Shown piece after piece: positions 22,461 to 33,012 of a stretch of 64,000 nt of DNA. Both the position numbers and the translations under genes were made by a program. Under the pieces are notes generated by a model, which was not told where the DNA came from, did no database searches, and saw nothing but the letters and a program-made list of their open reading frames with translations. How positions within the stretch are numbered: position 1 is the first letter of the stretch; the number at the start of each line of letters is the position of its first letter. Location of the stretch: positions 1,364,001 to 1,428,000 of the forward strand of contig JAFEKR010000002.1 in the NCBI GenBank assembly GCA_019022495.1. The letters run 5' to 3'. The stretch is from Epichloe hybrida (lineage: Eukaryota; Ascomycota; Sordariomycetes; Hypocreales; Clavicipitaceae).

Positions 22461-23592
22461 ATGGACACAACAGAACTCACTGCGGTCTCTTCAGAACCTG
22501 CGCCGGTCGCGCTCTTCAAAAAGCGTGGCGCCAAGGGAAAGGCTAACATCAGAAAACGACCAGCCACGCCACCACCTGCCAACAGCGACAGCGACAGCGA
22601 CTTCTCAAGCTCGGAGGATGAGTCTGGTCAGCGAGTGAAGAGACAAAAGAGAGCTGGCGCTATCACGGCTTCGTCCAGGGACATATCGACTGGCAGCAAA
22701 GATTTGAAAGCGACCATCTTCACAGCGAACAGAAATGTTCCCATTTCTGACTCGAATGATGCCACCAAACAGAGCAACTGGTACGATGAGGGCGCCAAGG
22801 ATGCTCTCTCGTCGAAGAACCTACTCGGGTCGCCAAAGTCAACAACGAACCATGCGGAGCCCGACGGTACATACAAGGGCCTAGCCAACCGAGCGTCCTT
22901 CATTCAGAAGAATCCTGACGCACCGCAACGGACGGTGGGCCCGATGAAAGCACCAACCAATATTCGAACCATAACTGTTACCGACTTCGCTCCAGATGTG
23001 TGCAAGGACTACAAAAAGACAGGATTCTGTGGTTTTGGAGATAACTGGTAAGTGATCTTCTCTCACGACATGTTTCTGCATATATCCCTGCGACATTGCT
23101 TTTGTCCCCATTGAGAACTCGAGCTAACTTTTCTTCTTTCCTCTGCCTTGCAGCAAATACCTGCATAGTCGCGAAGACTACAAGCACGGTTGGCAACTCG
23201 ATCGAGAATGGGATACTATGACAAAAGGCAAGAAGAACTTGGGTGGTACAGTAGTGGCGAGCGCGAATCGAGACAAAGCCGGCGGCGACGATGATGAAGC
23301 CGGGGAAGAGGATGCACTGCTCCAGAACATACCATTTGTGTGCATCATCTGCGAAGAGGACTACAAGGCTCCCGTCATAACACGGTGCGGACACTACTTT
23401 TGTGAGCCGTGTGCCCTGAAACGATTTCGAAAAGATCCCACATGTGCAGCTTGTGGATCTGGCACAAACGGCGTGTTCAACTCGGCGAAGCGGCTGAATA
23501 AGTTGTTGGACAAGAAGCGAGAGCGCGAGGCGGAAAGAAGGCAAGCAGCAGTGGAAGCGGGCGGGGAAGTGAGCGAACAAGACGATTCATGA
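22461..23592 (+). CDS. cwc24: Pre-mRNA-splicing factor CWC24 (RNF113 family)
   Basis: Spliceosome component of the activated B complex that acts near the first catalytic step; homologue of yeast Cwc24 and human RNF113A. Exons are 22461-23047 and 23154-23592, 341 aa; the intron 23048-23153 has a GTAAGT donor and TTGCAG acceptor. The splice junction lies inside the CCCH zinc finger, C181-x8-C190-x5-C196-x3-H200 (VCKDYKKTGFC, GFGDN, CKYLH), so the intron is required to restore it. A C3HC4 RING follows from C259 (CIICEEDYKAP, CGHYFCEPC, CAACG). The N-terminus has the expected Ser/Asp-rich acidic stretch. Start: the ATG at 22461 gives MDTTELTAVSSEPAPVALFK, typical of the family; upstream in-frame sequence lacks conservation. 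Confidence 0.95.
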
Positions 23593-24206
23593 GCTAGTGC
23601 AGTAGTTTGTTTACTGGGGGACCATGTAGCGAGCACGAGCATGATTGAGTACAATAGAAACATTATGTCCGGGGCGTAGCTCGCATACGCAACAATGACT
23701 CCCTTCTGGAAATACAAACCCTGATGACGTGCCCAGTCATGAGGATGCTTCTTCACCTCAATATCTCCGATAAGATGGGAGCTTCTCTCAGCAATATGAC
23801 CCCACCAACGTCACCCAATCACGCCCTCCACCACCCCGCCATGTGATCCACCTTGCTCAGTGCCCACTGCCTGGCAGCTTTATCACTCACCTGGACCAAG
23901 TCACCAGGCAGGCAGGCAGGCAGGCAGCTGTCAGTCTAGAATGTCAGTCTGATTCCGTTCCCATTCCCTGTCCAGAGTGTCTTCACTCCAGAACTCGCAT
24001 TTCCTTCATTACATTCTCTCTCTCCCCCGCAATCACATCACGGCTTGGGATAGACAAAAAAAAATTCCCTGCAGAGTTCGCCACAAAAGGTCTTCTTGCA
24101 TTACGCAGCTCACCTCCAAGCTTACTGCCAAGGATTAGAGCTAGTCCGCGCTTGCATTCGAGAGTTCTCCAACAACACCAGAAGCAGCGGTGTCTGGCTC
24201 GCCGCA
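23593..24206. other. Intergenic region between cwc24 and atg3
   Basis: 614 bp holding the cwc24 3' UTR and the atg3 promoter and leader. A CAGG tandem repeat (about five copies) lies at about 23908-23930. Nothing else is evident. Confidence 0.5.
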
Positions 24207-25462
24207 ATGAACTACATCAGATCTACCGTCAACACCCTGCGAGACCGGTATACCCCGGTCTCGCACAACTCCACGTTCAGACAGACCGGCCAGGTCACGC
24301 CAGAAGAGTTCGTCGCCGCAGGCGACTACCTCGTGTACAAGTTCCCGACCTGGTCGTGGGGCGATGCCGACTCCGAGAGCCGTCGAGTGAGCCACCTTCC
24401 GCCCGGGAAACAATACCTCGTCACCCGAAATGTTCCCTGCCATCGACGGCTGAACGACGACTTTGCCGGCGACGCCGGGCACGAAGAAGCCTTGGTCAAA
24501 GATGGCGACGACTTCAAGGGCGCGGCCGGAGCCGGCGACGACGAAGACGGTTGGCTGCGAACTGGAGGATTGGCGAGCTCTCAGCCCCTGAAGGCCAGGG
24601 ACGTTCGAGCAGTGGACGACGCGGGAAACGTGGCAGACACGACGGATCTAGATGAGGACGATATTCCTGACATGGAGGACGAGGATGACGACGATGCCAT
24701 TATTCGCGACACGGGAGCAGAAACGAAAAGAAGGTAACGGTTCTTTTTTTTTTTTTTTTTTTTTTAAGCATCTTCTTGCCCTCATTTGCCAAGTTGTACG
24801 TATTCATCCTGATTCTGATAGTGGACGGCGCACATACACCCTCTACATCATGTACTCGCCATACTACCGCACCCCGCGACTCTACCTCTCCGGGTATTTG
24901 CCCAACGGGCAACCCCTCCCCCCGCAGAACATGATGGACGACATTGTCGGCGACTACAAAGACAAGACCGTCACGCTCGAGGACTTCCCCTTCTTCGCAA
25001 ACAACATCAAGATGGCCAGCGTCCACCCTTGCAAACACGCCTCCGTCATGAAGACGCTCCTTGATCGTGCCGACGCTGCTCTCCGCATCCGCAGGGACAA
25101 GCTCAAGGCTGGCAAGGTCGTAGGCAGCGATCCCGGCATGGAAGGCCTCGTCGATGAAGTCGCCAAGCTGGACGTCAAGAGCGCTCAGGAAGCAGCTGAC
25201 AAAGACGAGTGGGAAGAGGTCCAAGGCGCAGACGTCGACGAGCAAGAAGTTGCCATCCGGGTGGATCAGTATCTCGTCGTGTTTCTCAAGGTTGGTTCTC
25301 CATCTTCCTCTTGTCTCGCCCTCGCCCTCGCCCTCGCCCTCGCCCTCGCTGTCCTTTACGCAACACCCCCAGGAATATACACACTGACTTGATACGTCAT
25401 CATTTTAGTTCATGGCAAGTGTCACTCCTGGCATTGAGCACGATTTCACAATGGGCGTTTAA
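24207..25462 (+). CDS. atg3: Autophagy E2-like conjugating enzyme ATG3
   Basis: E2-like enzyme that transfers Atg8 to phosphatidylethanolamine during autophagosome formation. Exons are 24207-24733, 24822-25290 and 25409-25462, 349 aa. The start at 24207 ([20 protein letters not shown]) gives the membrane-binding amphipathic N-terminus of the family; upstream in-frame Met codons do not. The catalytic cysteine is C246 within [25 protein letters not shown] precedes it, and the terminal exon encodes [17 protein letters not shown], the near-invariant Atg3 end. The flexible acidic segment ([18 protein letters not shown]) lies before intron 1. Intron 1 (24734-24821) contains a long T tract; intron 2 (25291-25408) contains six CTCGCC-type hexanucleotides at 25315-25350. 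Confidence 0.96.
25315..25350. repeat. Hexanucleotide repeat in atg3 intron 2
   Basis: Five CTCGCC units plus one CTCGCT unit lie inside the second intron, between the donor at 25291 and the acceptor ending at 25408. Confidence 0.9.
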
Positions 25463-26258
25463 ACATGTTTGCACGCTATCAAGATTGAGCAGCTGGCAGT
25501 TTTTCTGTCGATTCAACGGCGGCGTTTTTAGTTGTAAATCTCGAGTTATTCAACCCTCTTGGAGCTGTTCAGCGGTAATTGGGTCACGATGTTACGTACC
25601 TCGAAATTGTTATCTGCAAGGGTAGACATGGACAGACCTGTTGATAAAGTTGATGTCTCTATCCTCGGCCGGGCTGCTGTTCTTTTCTGTATTATGGCCA
25701 CGGACCCTCAATAAGCCTTTAGCTCCATTAAGAACACAGGTTTCGCATCACATGTTGTCAATTGATACTGAAAAAAAAAAGGGGCCTCAAAACGCCTTCC
25801 GTTTCGGGCGTCTCTACAGGGTAGCCTTCGGATCACAAAGCTTGTCGCGCGCGTCTCCACATAATGTTGGACCAACTTCTGTTCGTCACTCGGATATTTC
25901 AGATACAAGCGGCTTCCTGTGTAATCAATGAAATCATTGCCACTCTTTAGTAGAGCCTTCTTCGTTCAAATGCTATGATATATGCTAATGCGACGCTGAT
26001 TTTGTACCCAAGTCTTGAAAGTACCTGCCAGCTGCCTGCTCAGACACTTCGTCTCGGCCACGAGACCAATAATGCACACACGAAAGAAGAACAAATGAAA
26101 GGGGGTATACGGTTGAAATGTGTGGGAGAGGAGGGGAAAAAAAAAAAAAACCGGCGAGGAAACCAGATATGATGCCGGTGTGGTGATGTTTTTTGCTCGT
26201 GAATGGCAGGCAGCACGTGCGTGGGCTTTCGTACCACGACACTACTAGCCTCTCTCTC
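25463..26258. other. Convergent 3' region, atg3 and coiled-coil gene
   Basis: 796 bp between converging stop codons; it must hold two 3' UTRs. A-runs lie near 25770 and 26140. No gene seen. Confidence 0.5.
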
Positions 26259-28181
26259 TCAGGCAGTAGTACCAAACGGCGCCCCAAAGTTGGATGTGGC
26301 TTTGAATTTGAGCGGGACGTCAGGTTCGACGGCAGCTTTGCCAGCTCCTGCCTCATCATCGCTTTCGAGAGCTGTGTTGGACTCCTCTAGCGCTTTCTCA
26401 TCCTCTGGCCGAGGAGAGATGGCGCATTTCAAAGGCTGCGGGGCGTCCAGCTCTTGTGGCTGCAGGACTTTAGGAAGTGCATCTTTCCCTCGACTGATAG
26501 GGTCAAGCCGCTGATTCACTTGCGCCCAAAACACTTCGTCCTGAGCAGGGATATTTTTGATCATCAGTGGACCCCTCAGGGGAACATCGTCCGCTGGTTC
26601 CAAGTAGCCTTCAACGTCCCCATCAACCACACCATCCGTCTGCTTTCCCAGGTCGTCACCGTCGGGAAGGTCCGACTGCTGTGCTTCATCGTCTGTGACA
26701 TAGTCGCAGTCCGTCTCATCATGTTGTTCACCGAGGTTCGAAGACGGCCACGCTTTTGGGGTTGTCTCCTGGCTACGCGCAGCAGTGGAGCTGCCTTCTG
26801 TGGCTGTCATGGTCGGGAAAAGTGAAAGAGAATGATTGGGTGTGTGTCCAGCATGCATTGTCAAGCGTCGAGATTCGTCTGCAGCCAAAATATTCTTCGC
26901 CTGCTCTTGGTCTTTGGATGTTGTGAGAGGAGCAAGACCGGATCGACGTCGATCATTTCGCAGCTTCTCCCTTTCCCATGCTCCCCATACCCCCTTTCGC
27001 TTCGCCTGGTGGAACCCCATTTCCGGGGGAGAGGACACTCGAGCAGCTTTGGCGTTGGCATCTTTGACCACTGGCTGAACAGCTCCTGGCTCAAACGTTG
27101 GTTTTTGTACCGCTGTTGCTTTGATGGGAATGCCTTCTAATTTGGGATCGATTTCTTGGACATCAATAACTGGAACGTCGCCGTTCGATTCTGGCGAAGA
27201 AGATGAGAGCAGGAAGTCCGTAGATGCTGATTGTTGAGGTTCGGTTCTTGGGCTCAGAAATCCAGTGTGCCCTCCGAGAGGAGCGCCGTTGGGTGAAACA
27301 CAAGGACTAGCCCCTGGTCTTGCGAAGTGTGGCCGGCGAGATGCGCCATCTAAGCCTGGCGGCAGAGAGAAAGCGGCCGAGGTCTCGTTGGCGTTGCGTC
27401 CAGGTGGTCTTTGAGGCGATGGCGATTTGCTACCACTATCGTGGAAACCACCCAAGCTTCCACTTTGGATGCTATTTTGTGGTGATACCAAGCCAGCCAT
27501 TCGTGCGTTGTGAAAAGCAATGGATTTCAAGACGGTATTTTCTCCTTCCAAACGCTGGACGCGCTCCCTCAGACCATGAATCAGCTGCGACATTTCAGCC
27601 TTCTCCTTCAGCCATTCCTCGCTCATCTCGCCGATGACTGCCTGCTGGTCGCGGTAGAGTTGTTCAGCTCTTCGTCTCAAGGCATCGAGGTTACTTCGTT
27701 CCACCAGCGAGGAGTGGCCACTAATTCCGCTATAGAACCGCGACGCTGCCTGGGGTGGAGCGGCTGCATCCGCGGAAATGGACCTGGCCAGGGACGCACC
27801 CCCAATGTCGCAGCGGGCTGGGGGAGAGAGTGACGCCATATTCGGATGAGAATAGCCACCGGGTATGCCTCTGAAATCTCCGTCACTGACGCGAACGCAT
27901 GGCTGAGCAGCGGGGAAGCCGAAATTGGAGTATTGAACACTGTTCGGAGAGTTGATGATGGGAGGGCTCTGCATGGCTAGATCATGCGCCAGAGAAGAAC
28001 TCTGCGCTGGCCAAGAAGTAAGCGTGCCACAGGGGCTACTGGCATCTCCGGACGGTACCATGGGTGGTTTCGATCGGTTGTTGTCGAGACCCGAGTGAGA
28101 AGTGACACCGGCTATGGGGCCGTTGGTCGGAATATCGAAGGCGCCAGATGGAAGGAATGAATCCGTAGCGAGTTTTGTCAT
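26259..28181 (-). CDS. Unrecognised coiled-coil protein, 640 aa
   Basis: A single uninterrupted frame of 640 residues starting at the ATG at 28181 (MTKLATDSFLPSGAFDIPTN); the codons just upstream are not ATG. I do not recognise the family. The first ~155 residues are Ser/Pro/Gly-rich and probably disordered. Residues ~158-222 form a Leu/Glu/Arg-rich segment (RSNLDALRRRAEQLYRDQQA to RVQRLEGENTVLKSI) that looks like a leucine-zipper-type coiled coil, but no clear basic bZIP region precedes it. Near the middle is a basic Trp-containing block (KGVWGAWEREKLRNDRRR), then acidic sequence, and near the C-terminus LRGPLMIKNIPAQDEVFWAQ. Good codon use over 1.9 kb supports a real gene. A role as a scaffold or regulator is only a guess. 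Confidence 0.8.
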   Translation of the reverse strand: MTKLATDSFLPSGAFDIPTNGPIAGVTSHSGLDNNRSKPPMVPSGDASSPCGTLTSWPAQSSSLAHDLAMQSPPIINSPNSVQYSNFGFPAAQPCVRVSDGDFRGIPGGYSHPNMASLSPPARCDIGGASLARSISADAAAPPQAASRFYSGISGHSSLVERSNLDALRRRAEQLYRDQQAVIGEMSEEWLKEKAEMSQLIHGLRERVQRLEGENTVLKSIAFHNARMAGLVSPQNSIQSGSLGGFHDSGSKSPSPQRPPGRNANETSAAFSLPPGLDGASRRPHFARPGASPCVSPNGAPLGGHTGFLSPRTEPQQSASTDFLLSSSSPESNGDVPVIDVQEIDPKLEGIPIKATAVQKPTFEPGAVQPVVKDANAKAARVSSPPEMGFHQAKRKGVWGAWEREKLRNDRRRSGLAPLTTSKDQEQAKNILAADESRRLTMHAGHTPNHSLSLFPTMTATEGSSTAARSQETTPKAWPSSNLGEQHDETDCDYVTDDEAQQSDLPDGDDLGKQTDGVVDGDVEGYLEPADDVPLRGPLMIKNIPAQDEVFWAQVNQRLDPISRGKDALPKVLQPQELDAPQPLKCAISPRPEDEKALEESNTALESDDEAGAGKAAVEPDVPLKFKATSNFGAPFGTTA

Positions 28182-28886
28182 GGCCAAGTAGTTAATCGTC
28201 GTGGAGGCTTTCTCCAGAGGAGGAGATGCGGTGTTTTAAACTCCCCGTCCCATCGGCGCCCATCGGGGCGCGGAAAGGCAGGGTATACTTGGTACTCAAT
28301 GACAAGGTGAGGGTTGTGACGTGGGCGTTTGGAGACGATGACAGCCGCAATACAGGGTGACCTGTGTCAGAATACTCGGTAGAATCGGCGCCGAAATACG
28401 GAAAACGGGTCGAAGGTGGCAGAGGGTTACACTCGAGTAACAGAGTCCGGGGCAACGTGCTCGTGGCTGGCTGACGAGGCTACAATGTCGGCTCCGCTGA
28501 CGAACGAGTTGACGCGGGTTGGGTCAACTTGAGGGCAGAGGGCTCGATATTTTAGTGTAACCTCTGGTTTGGTCGATCGCCCGGCACGAGAGAAGAAAAC
28601 AAAGGAGTTGTTGTGTTGTCGGGACTCGATGCAATTGCGACTGGAGGGTTGGTTAGAGAGACGACCGAGGCGAGTGTGGAATGACTGACAGTGTGTCATG
28701 GAGCCGAAGGCAATCCGGATGGAAGAGAAAGGGGCAGTCGGGGCGGCAGTCTGTGGGTGAATGTGGTGAATTTGGTGAATGAGTATACAGAGTACAAAAT
28801 AATGATTGCGCAAAGAGAAAGTTGACTGATGAGTCGGAGTGCAGAAGGCCAGCGAAAGAGGAAAGAGCGGACGGGACTGGCACGAT

Positions 28887-28910
28887 GGCACGAGGGCACG
28901 AGGGCACGAG
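28887..28910. repeat. 8-bp tandem repeat (GGCACGAG)
   Basis: Three exact GGCACGAG copies in non-coding DNA. Confidence 0.85.
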
Positions 28911-28963
28911 CCCAGCAACCCAGGCACCGGCAACCCAGGCAGGCAGGCAGGCAGGCACTGCTG

Positions 28964-28988
28964 GCAAGACTGCAAGACTGCAAGACTG
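28964..28988. repeat. 8-bp tandem repeat (GCAAGACT)
   Basis: Three exact copies of GCAAGACT plus one base, only about 55 bp from the GGCACGAG repeat. Confidence 0.85.
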
Positions 28989-29392
28989 CGCACAGGCATT
29001 GTCAGGCAATGCCATCCGAGGGAAGCAGCTCTGGGCCCTCGACCTGGAGCGCTTCACGTGTCGACCGGCCAATCGATACAACCCAACAACCCAAGCACCC
29101 AAGCACCAGGGACCAGGCCATGATGCTCGGGTACGCGTGCATGCATGTACATACACATGTACAGTGGGGGTGGGTGTATGTACATACGTCCTGGTACGGA
29201 TTGCCCAGGTACTTTCGAGATACACAAAGTGTTCCTGACACCTCGTCTACATATGTATTCTTCTTCTTCCCAGCGACGGCTCATGCAGAAGCGCCAGGCA
29301 CTAACTAGCAACAGGACATGGAACAAGAAAAGCTCGGAAACTCCGTACACCAGCAACTTGCCCAACTTTGGGTCACCAGTAGACAGAGACAA

Positions 29393-29420
29393 CATGGAGC
29401 CATGGAGCCATGGAGCCATG
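29393..29420. repeat. 8-bp tandem repeat (CATGGAGC)
   Basis: Three and a half exact copies of CATGGAGC in non-coding DNA. Confidence 0.85.
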
Positions 29421-29852
29421 ATATCAACAATCATCGAGTTATTGTAGTATTGGGTGGGGGGGGTTTGAAGGGTCTCGCGGGAAATACTCCAGCCCAGGCC
29501 ACGCACGGCCAGTAATCAGGATTCAGCAGCCATTGTGTTTGTTGTCAGCGTGAGCATCGATAGCTGCATGACCGGGACCGGACCGCCGAGCTTACCCAGG
29601 GTAGTCCGTATTACGGAGTAGTAATGTGTGATATTGGCAAATCGGGCGAGTCTCAGACCAACAAGCCATGGCTTAGGACAAAGGACTTGGTGGGGATCGT
29701 CGGACCCTGCAGCGTCACTCTCCCCTGAACTGGGCACCAGTACGGATGATCACGGGGTGCCGTAAAAAAAAAAAAAGGGTATTGAAGCCGGTGTGCTGGC
29801 TGGCTGGCATTGCATCATGAGGTTCTTTTTGTGTCTGTTTAATCGCTCAACG

Positions 29853-29868
29853 TACGGAGTACTCCGTA
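29853..29868. repeat. 16-bp palindrome of two opposed nonamers
   Basis: TACGGAGTACTCCGTA is perfectly palindromic: it consists of TACGGAGTA and its reverse complement sharing the central TA. It is one of the cleanest copies of the dispersed motif; two direct copies follow at 29924-29939. Confidence 0.9.
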
Positions 29869-30795
29869 ACAAGGATTTCGTTTGCGGAGCAAACATGGAT
29901 TAGCGTTCAATTCCCATTGTATGTACGGAGTACGGAGTACTCTGTTGACATTGCCGAGGATATACATATATAACTTTACACTAATATGGATTATACGAGC
30001 GGACTTTACCGCAAGTCCTCGTCCCCATGACGATGGAGCGGCACAGTTCCCAGCTGGCGGTGAAGACGCGCAGTCATAACAACGACACGTCAGCGGTCCA
30101 CTGATTCGGAAGCCTGGGGGGGGTTTGAAAACCTCGGATTCGGGCTCCAGCGGGGATACATACGTACGATTCCTCGGGGTATTATCCAACAGTTTACAAC
30201 ATGGTCGGGTTGAAGCTGTGGCTCAACGCCTCGGCCATCTCTCCCGCCGCCATCCAATAGCTTCTTTCCCTCGTCGCGTCGCAGAAGCAAAGAAGATGGA
30301 AACAGCATTGACCTGGTGCAACTTTTGAGAGATTAGGCTCGCTGCCAAGAGGCCGTGGAGTTTGCGTGTCCCCTTTCTGCATGAGAACAAAAACATGGTA
30401 AGCAGGGTAGGGTAGTTGGTCCAGGTTTGGTTTGGGCAACCCAGATTATACCTCAAAAGACGGCAGGCACGTGAGGTATCAAATCCTCGACAATAAACGT
30501 CATCTCCATCCCAAATGTATCGAGGACTTTATACGTTTTCAATTGTACTGTTGTACAGTTGCAATGTAGAAGTGCTGCCAAAACTGGGATCATCATCATC
30601 ATCATCATCAATCATTCCACTATGAATGTGTAGTTCTGGCAAGCACACCCCACCCACCCGTGGCATCCAGCTAGACGCATCAATTTAGCTGTGCTCGAGT
30701 AATCTTGATTCTTTACCAGTACATCAGATATTGGCACGTGGACGGACGCCAACTCTCATCAGCCACGTACACTAAACAGACACATGTCTGCATGA

Positions 30796-32000
30796 TTCTC
30801 CTTCTTTCAGGTTGCCCCCTTCGCTTTCGCACTAGAGCAAGCAGTGGCGGGTTGATGGATCACGGTACCGTCCTTTAGCTGAATTGTCACCACCAGGTGA
30901 CGAGAGCCTGCTGGGGCGACAATGAGCCGAGGCCTGCGTTTCAACACAGTGCATATCATTTGAGTGAGGCTGGGTTCTGGTGCAACAGGCATCGATTAAT
31001 CATCTGGTAGGTCCCGGGCGTCCTTATGTATCCTAGAGAGCCTCGTCAGTCTTAAGATGGGCGAACACGGTGTGTCCATGAAGGCCTCATCTGGCACCTT
31101 ATTAATGTTGTCATTATCGTCGTGGTTGAAAGTATCGCTTATCATGGCAGTCTTCTCCAATGTACTTGATTCTGGATTCATTCCGGAATTAGTATTGACA
31201 TTTGGCAATGAATCTGCAGGCCTGGTAGACAGTGGTTTATCATCCTTTGCTAGCTCAGTTCCTAACAGCTCTCCTTTCTGTCTATAAGCGCTAGTCTCCT
31301 CCTGCTTATTCGCTAGCAGCAGCTCCATTGTTGTTATTCGCGTCCACCGTCGCGGAGGGGTCCGTGGTTCTTTCTTGCGTGGTGTGTCCCGCGGGCATCG
31401 TCTTCTCCTTCGTCTTCGCTCGTGTCGTCGGGAGCCGGCACGGGGCCAGCCAAACAGCGTCATAACCATCCGTCGTGCCCTTCTTTGACTCCGAACCGGC
31501 GGCGCTGCAGCTAGATTCAATAGACCGTTAGCTCTCCTCTGCTTCTCATCAGAACATTGGCAGGGCCGTCATCGTTTCAGGTGCGTACAATTCACCCCGA
31601 CGTCTCCGGCGTCAGTCGTTTCCACGTCAGATCCAAGTTCCATCGGAAGCAGTATCCTCGCCGAATCAAGCTTTAATCTGCACATAGTCCTCCTAGTCCC
31701 GCGCAGCGAATCTCTTAGCCTGCTTTTTAGTGTATATAATGACAATGGGTTGATCTTTCGGACACCATAGCTTAGTGTCTATGTAGAGTGTCTTCCCTAG
31801 ATCACCTATTACCAGGCGCCACCGCGACCTCTTTGTGACTAGTACGGCCATTTCTATGCCTAGTATCTTTATAAAATACTTAACCTAGGATGCCTAATAT
31901 TAGTTACCCCAGATAAGGGAATAAAACAGTTCTATAATGCAAACCATTCCTCTCTTATATCTAGGAATTACAAGTTGGGATTAAGCCACAGCACCCAACG
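30796..32000 (-). other. Segment of unusual composition with unrecognised open frames
   Basis: Several open frames run on the minus strand. One (31520 to 30996) is very Arg-rich and then Asn/Asp-rich; it lacks an ATG at its left extreme and contains internal Met codons such as MVMTLFGWPRAGS. Another starts with ATG at 31851 and ends at 31693 (52 aa, MAVLVTKRSRWRLVIG...) and uses many CTA, ATA and GTA codons, unlike the neighbouring housekeeping genes. The 31690-32000 part is visibly richer in A/T and TpA. I recognise no transposase, reverse transcriptase or terminal repeats, so a decayed mobile element is only a possibility. Confidence 0.25.
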
Positions 32001-32744
32001 AAAAACATCCTAATCTTCGAAATTTGCTGGAATGTTGGGTTCAGGACGCCTCATCAACAGAACGTACCACTCTGTACAAAACCGCCCTGATGATGATGAG
32101 CCCGGCAATCTCGTGCCAGAAGAGAAAATGGCAATTTGGAGCAAATCAACGAGCACATGCGTTGCGCATGTTTCATCCTGGCCTTTATCAGCCAAGGGAT
32201 TCACAAGGCATAGCCACCACCAAGCCGCCTTTGGGGGCAATCTTGGCAAGTCGAATCCAATCACAGGAAGGGGGTCTGGTGTGGTGTGTGAATAAGTAGG
32301 CAGTAATCTGTAGTCTGTACAGTGTGAGAATAAAACGAAAGCAAAGCAATGGGCAGCGATGCAAGCCGTACGATTGACATCTTGGCTGGCATGCATGTGC
32401 ATGACCAAGTCATGATGGGTGCCGCTGTGCCAAAGTAAACTCACATGCAATGCGGTTCGTCATCGTCAAATGACGGCTTGCAGCTTACATTACGGATTAC
32501 TGCCTGCCTGCTTGCTTGCTCGGCGGGTTTACGCAGTTCGTAGACGTTCAGTGCGTGCTTCGGAAGACATTGGCACGCACGCACGCAAGCTTGGCAGGTA
32601 TCAGGCGTATCAGGCTGCTCTTTTGATAATCCATGGCTCCTCTGGTGAAGGAAACAAGGACAATGTCCAACGTCACTTGCTCCGGCCCTTGCTCGTCCGA
32701 TGCGGACTCTCCACCCGCCTTGTTGCCTTGTCCAACGACTTCAT

Positions 32745-33012
32745 TCACGTCATTCTTCCCGTCACTGTGTCAGGGAGACAGACTGCCACTGCATCATCGC
32801 GAAATACAGCACCAGATTCCTGGTACATCTCTGGAAATATATCAAAAGCGTACGAGGGCCAGTCGCCGTCATCGGATCCAGTCGTCAAGAAGAACTTGAC
32901 GTACTCCCAGCACTCTGGAAACCCATCCCGCCTCCTCCCAGTCCACAATCGACAGCAAGTATCTGTTGAACTCATCCACGTCAAGCAGTGGCGGGAAATA
33001 ATGAAAATGACA
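32745..33012 (-). pseudogene. Remnant of an APH-type phosphotransferase, frameshifted
   Basis: Read on the minus strand, one frame gives LLSIVDWEEAGW (ending near 32923) and the next frame continues FPECWEYVKFF ... DWPSYAFDIFPEMY (to the stop at 32745). Together they match the C-terminal half of fungal aminoglycoside/choline-kinase-like phosphotransferases, in which IxDWEEAGWYPEYWEYVK followed by DWxxYxxxIFPEMY is characteristic. The frame changes at a GGG run near 32922, consistent with a one-base insertion. Just upstream the expected catalytic-loop pattern HxDxxxxN is not recognisable: the matching stretch reads CHFHYFPPLLDVDEFN, lacking the Asp and Asn. No N-lobe is found upstream. I therefore call a truncated, frameshifted relic. 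A sequencing error could explain the frameshift but not the missing N-terminal part. Confidence 0.55.

Larger units (their letters stand above)
28182..30795. other. Gene-poor region with short tandem repeats
   Basis: 2.6 kb without a gene I can support. The left part should contain the promoter and leader of the coiled-coil gene. There are several 8-bp tandem repeats (28887-28910, 28964-28988, 29393-29420), a GGCA run around 28937-28957, TACGGAGTA copies near 29612, at 29853-29868 and 29924-29939, and an ATC run at about 30589-30610. Confidence 0.45.

Noticed and set aside
28880..28990. Closely spaced short repeats that might suggest a CRISPR array
   Set aside because: The units are contiguous 8-bp tandem repeats without spacers, in a eukaryotic genome.
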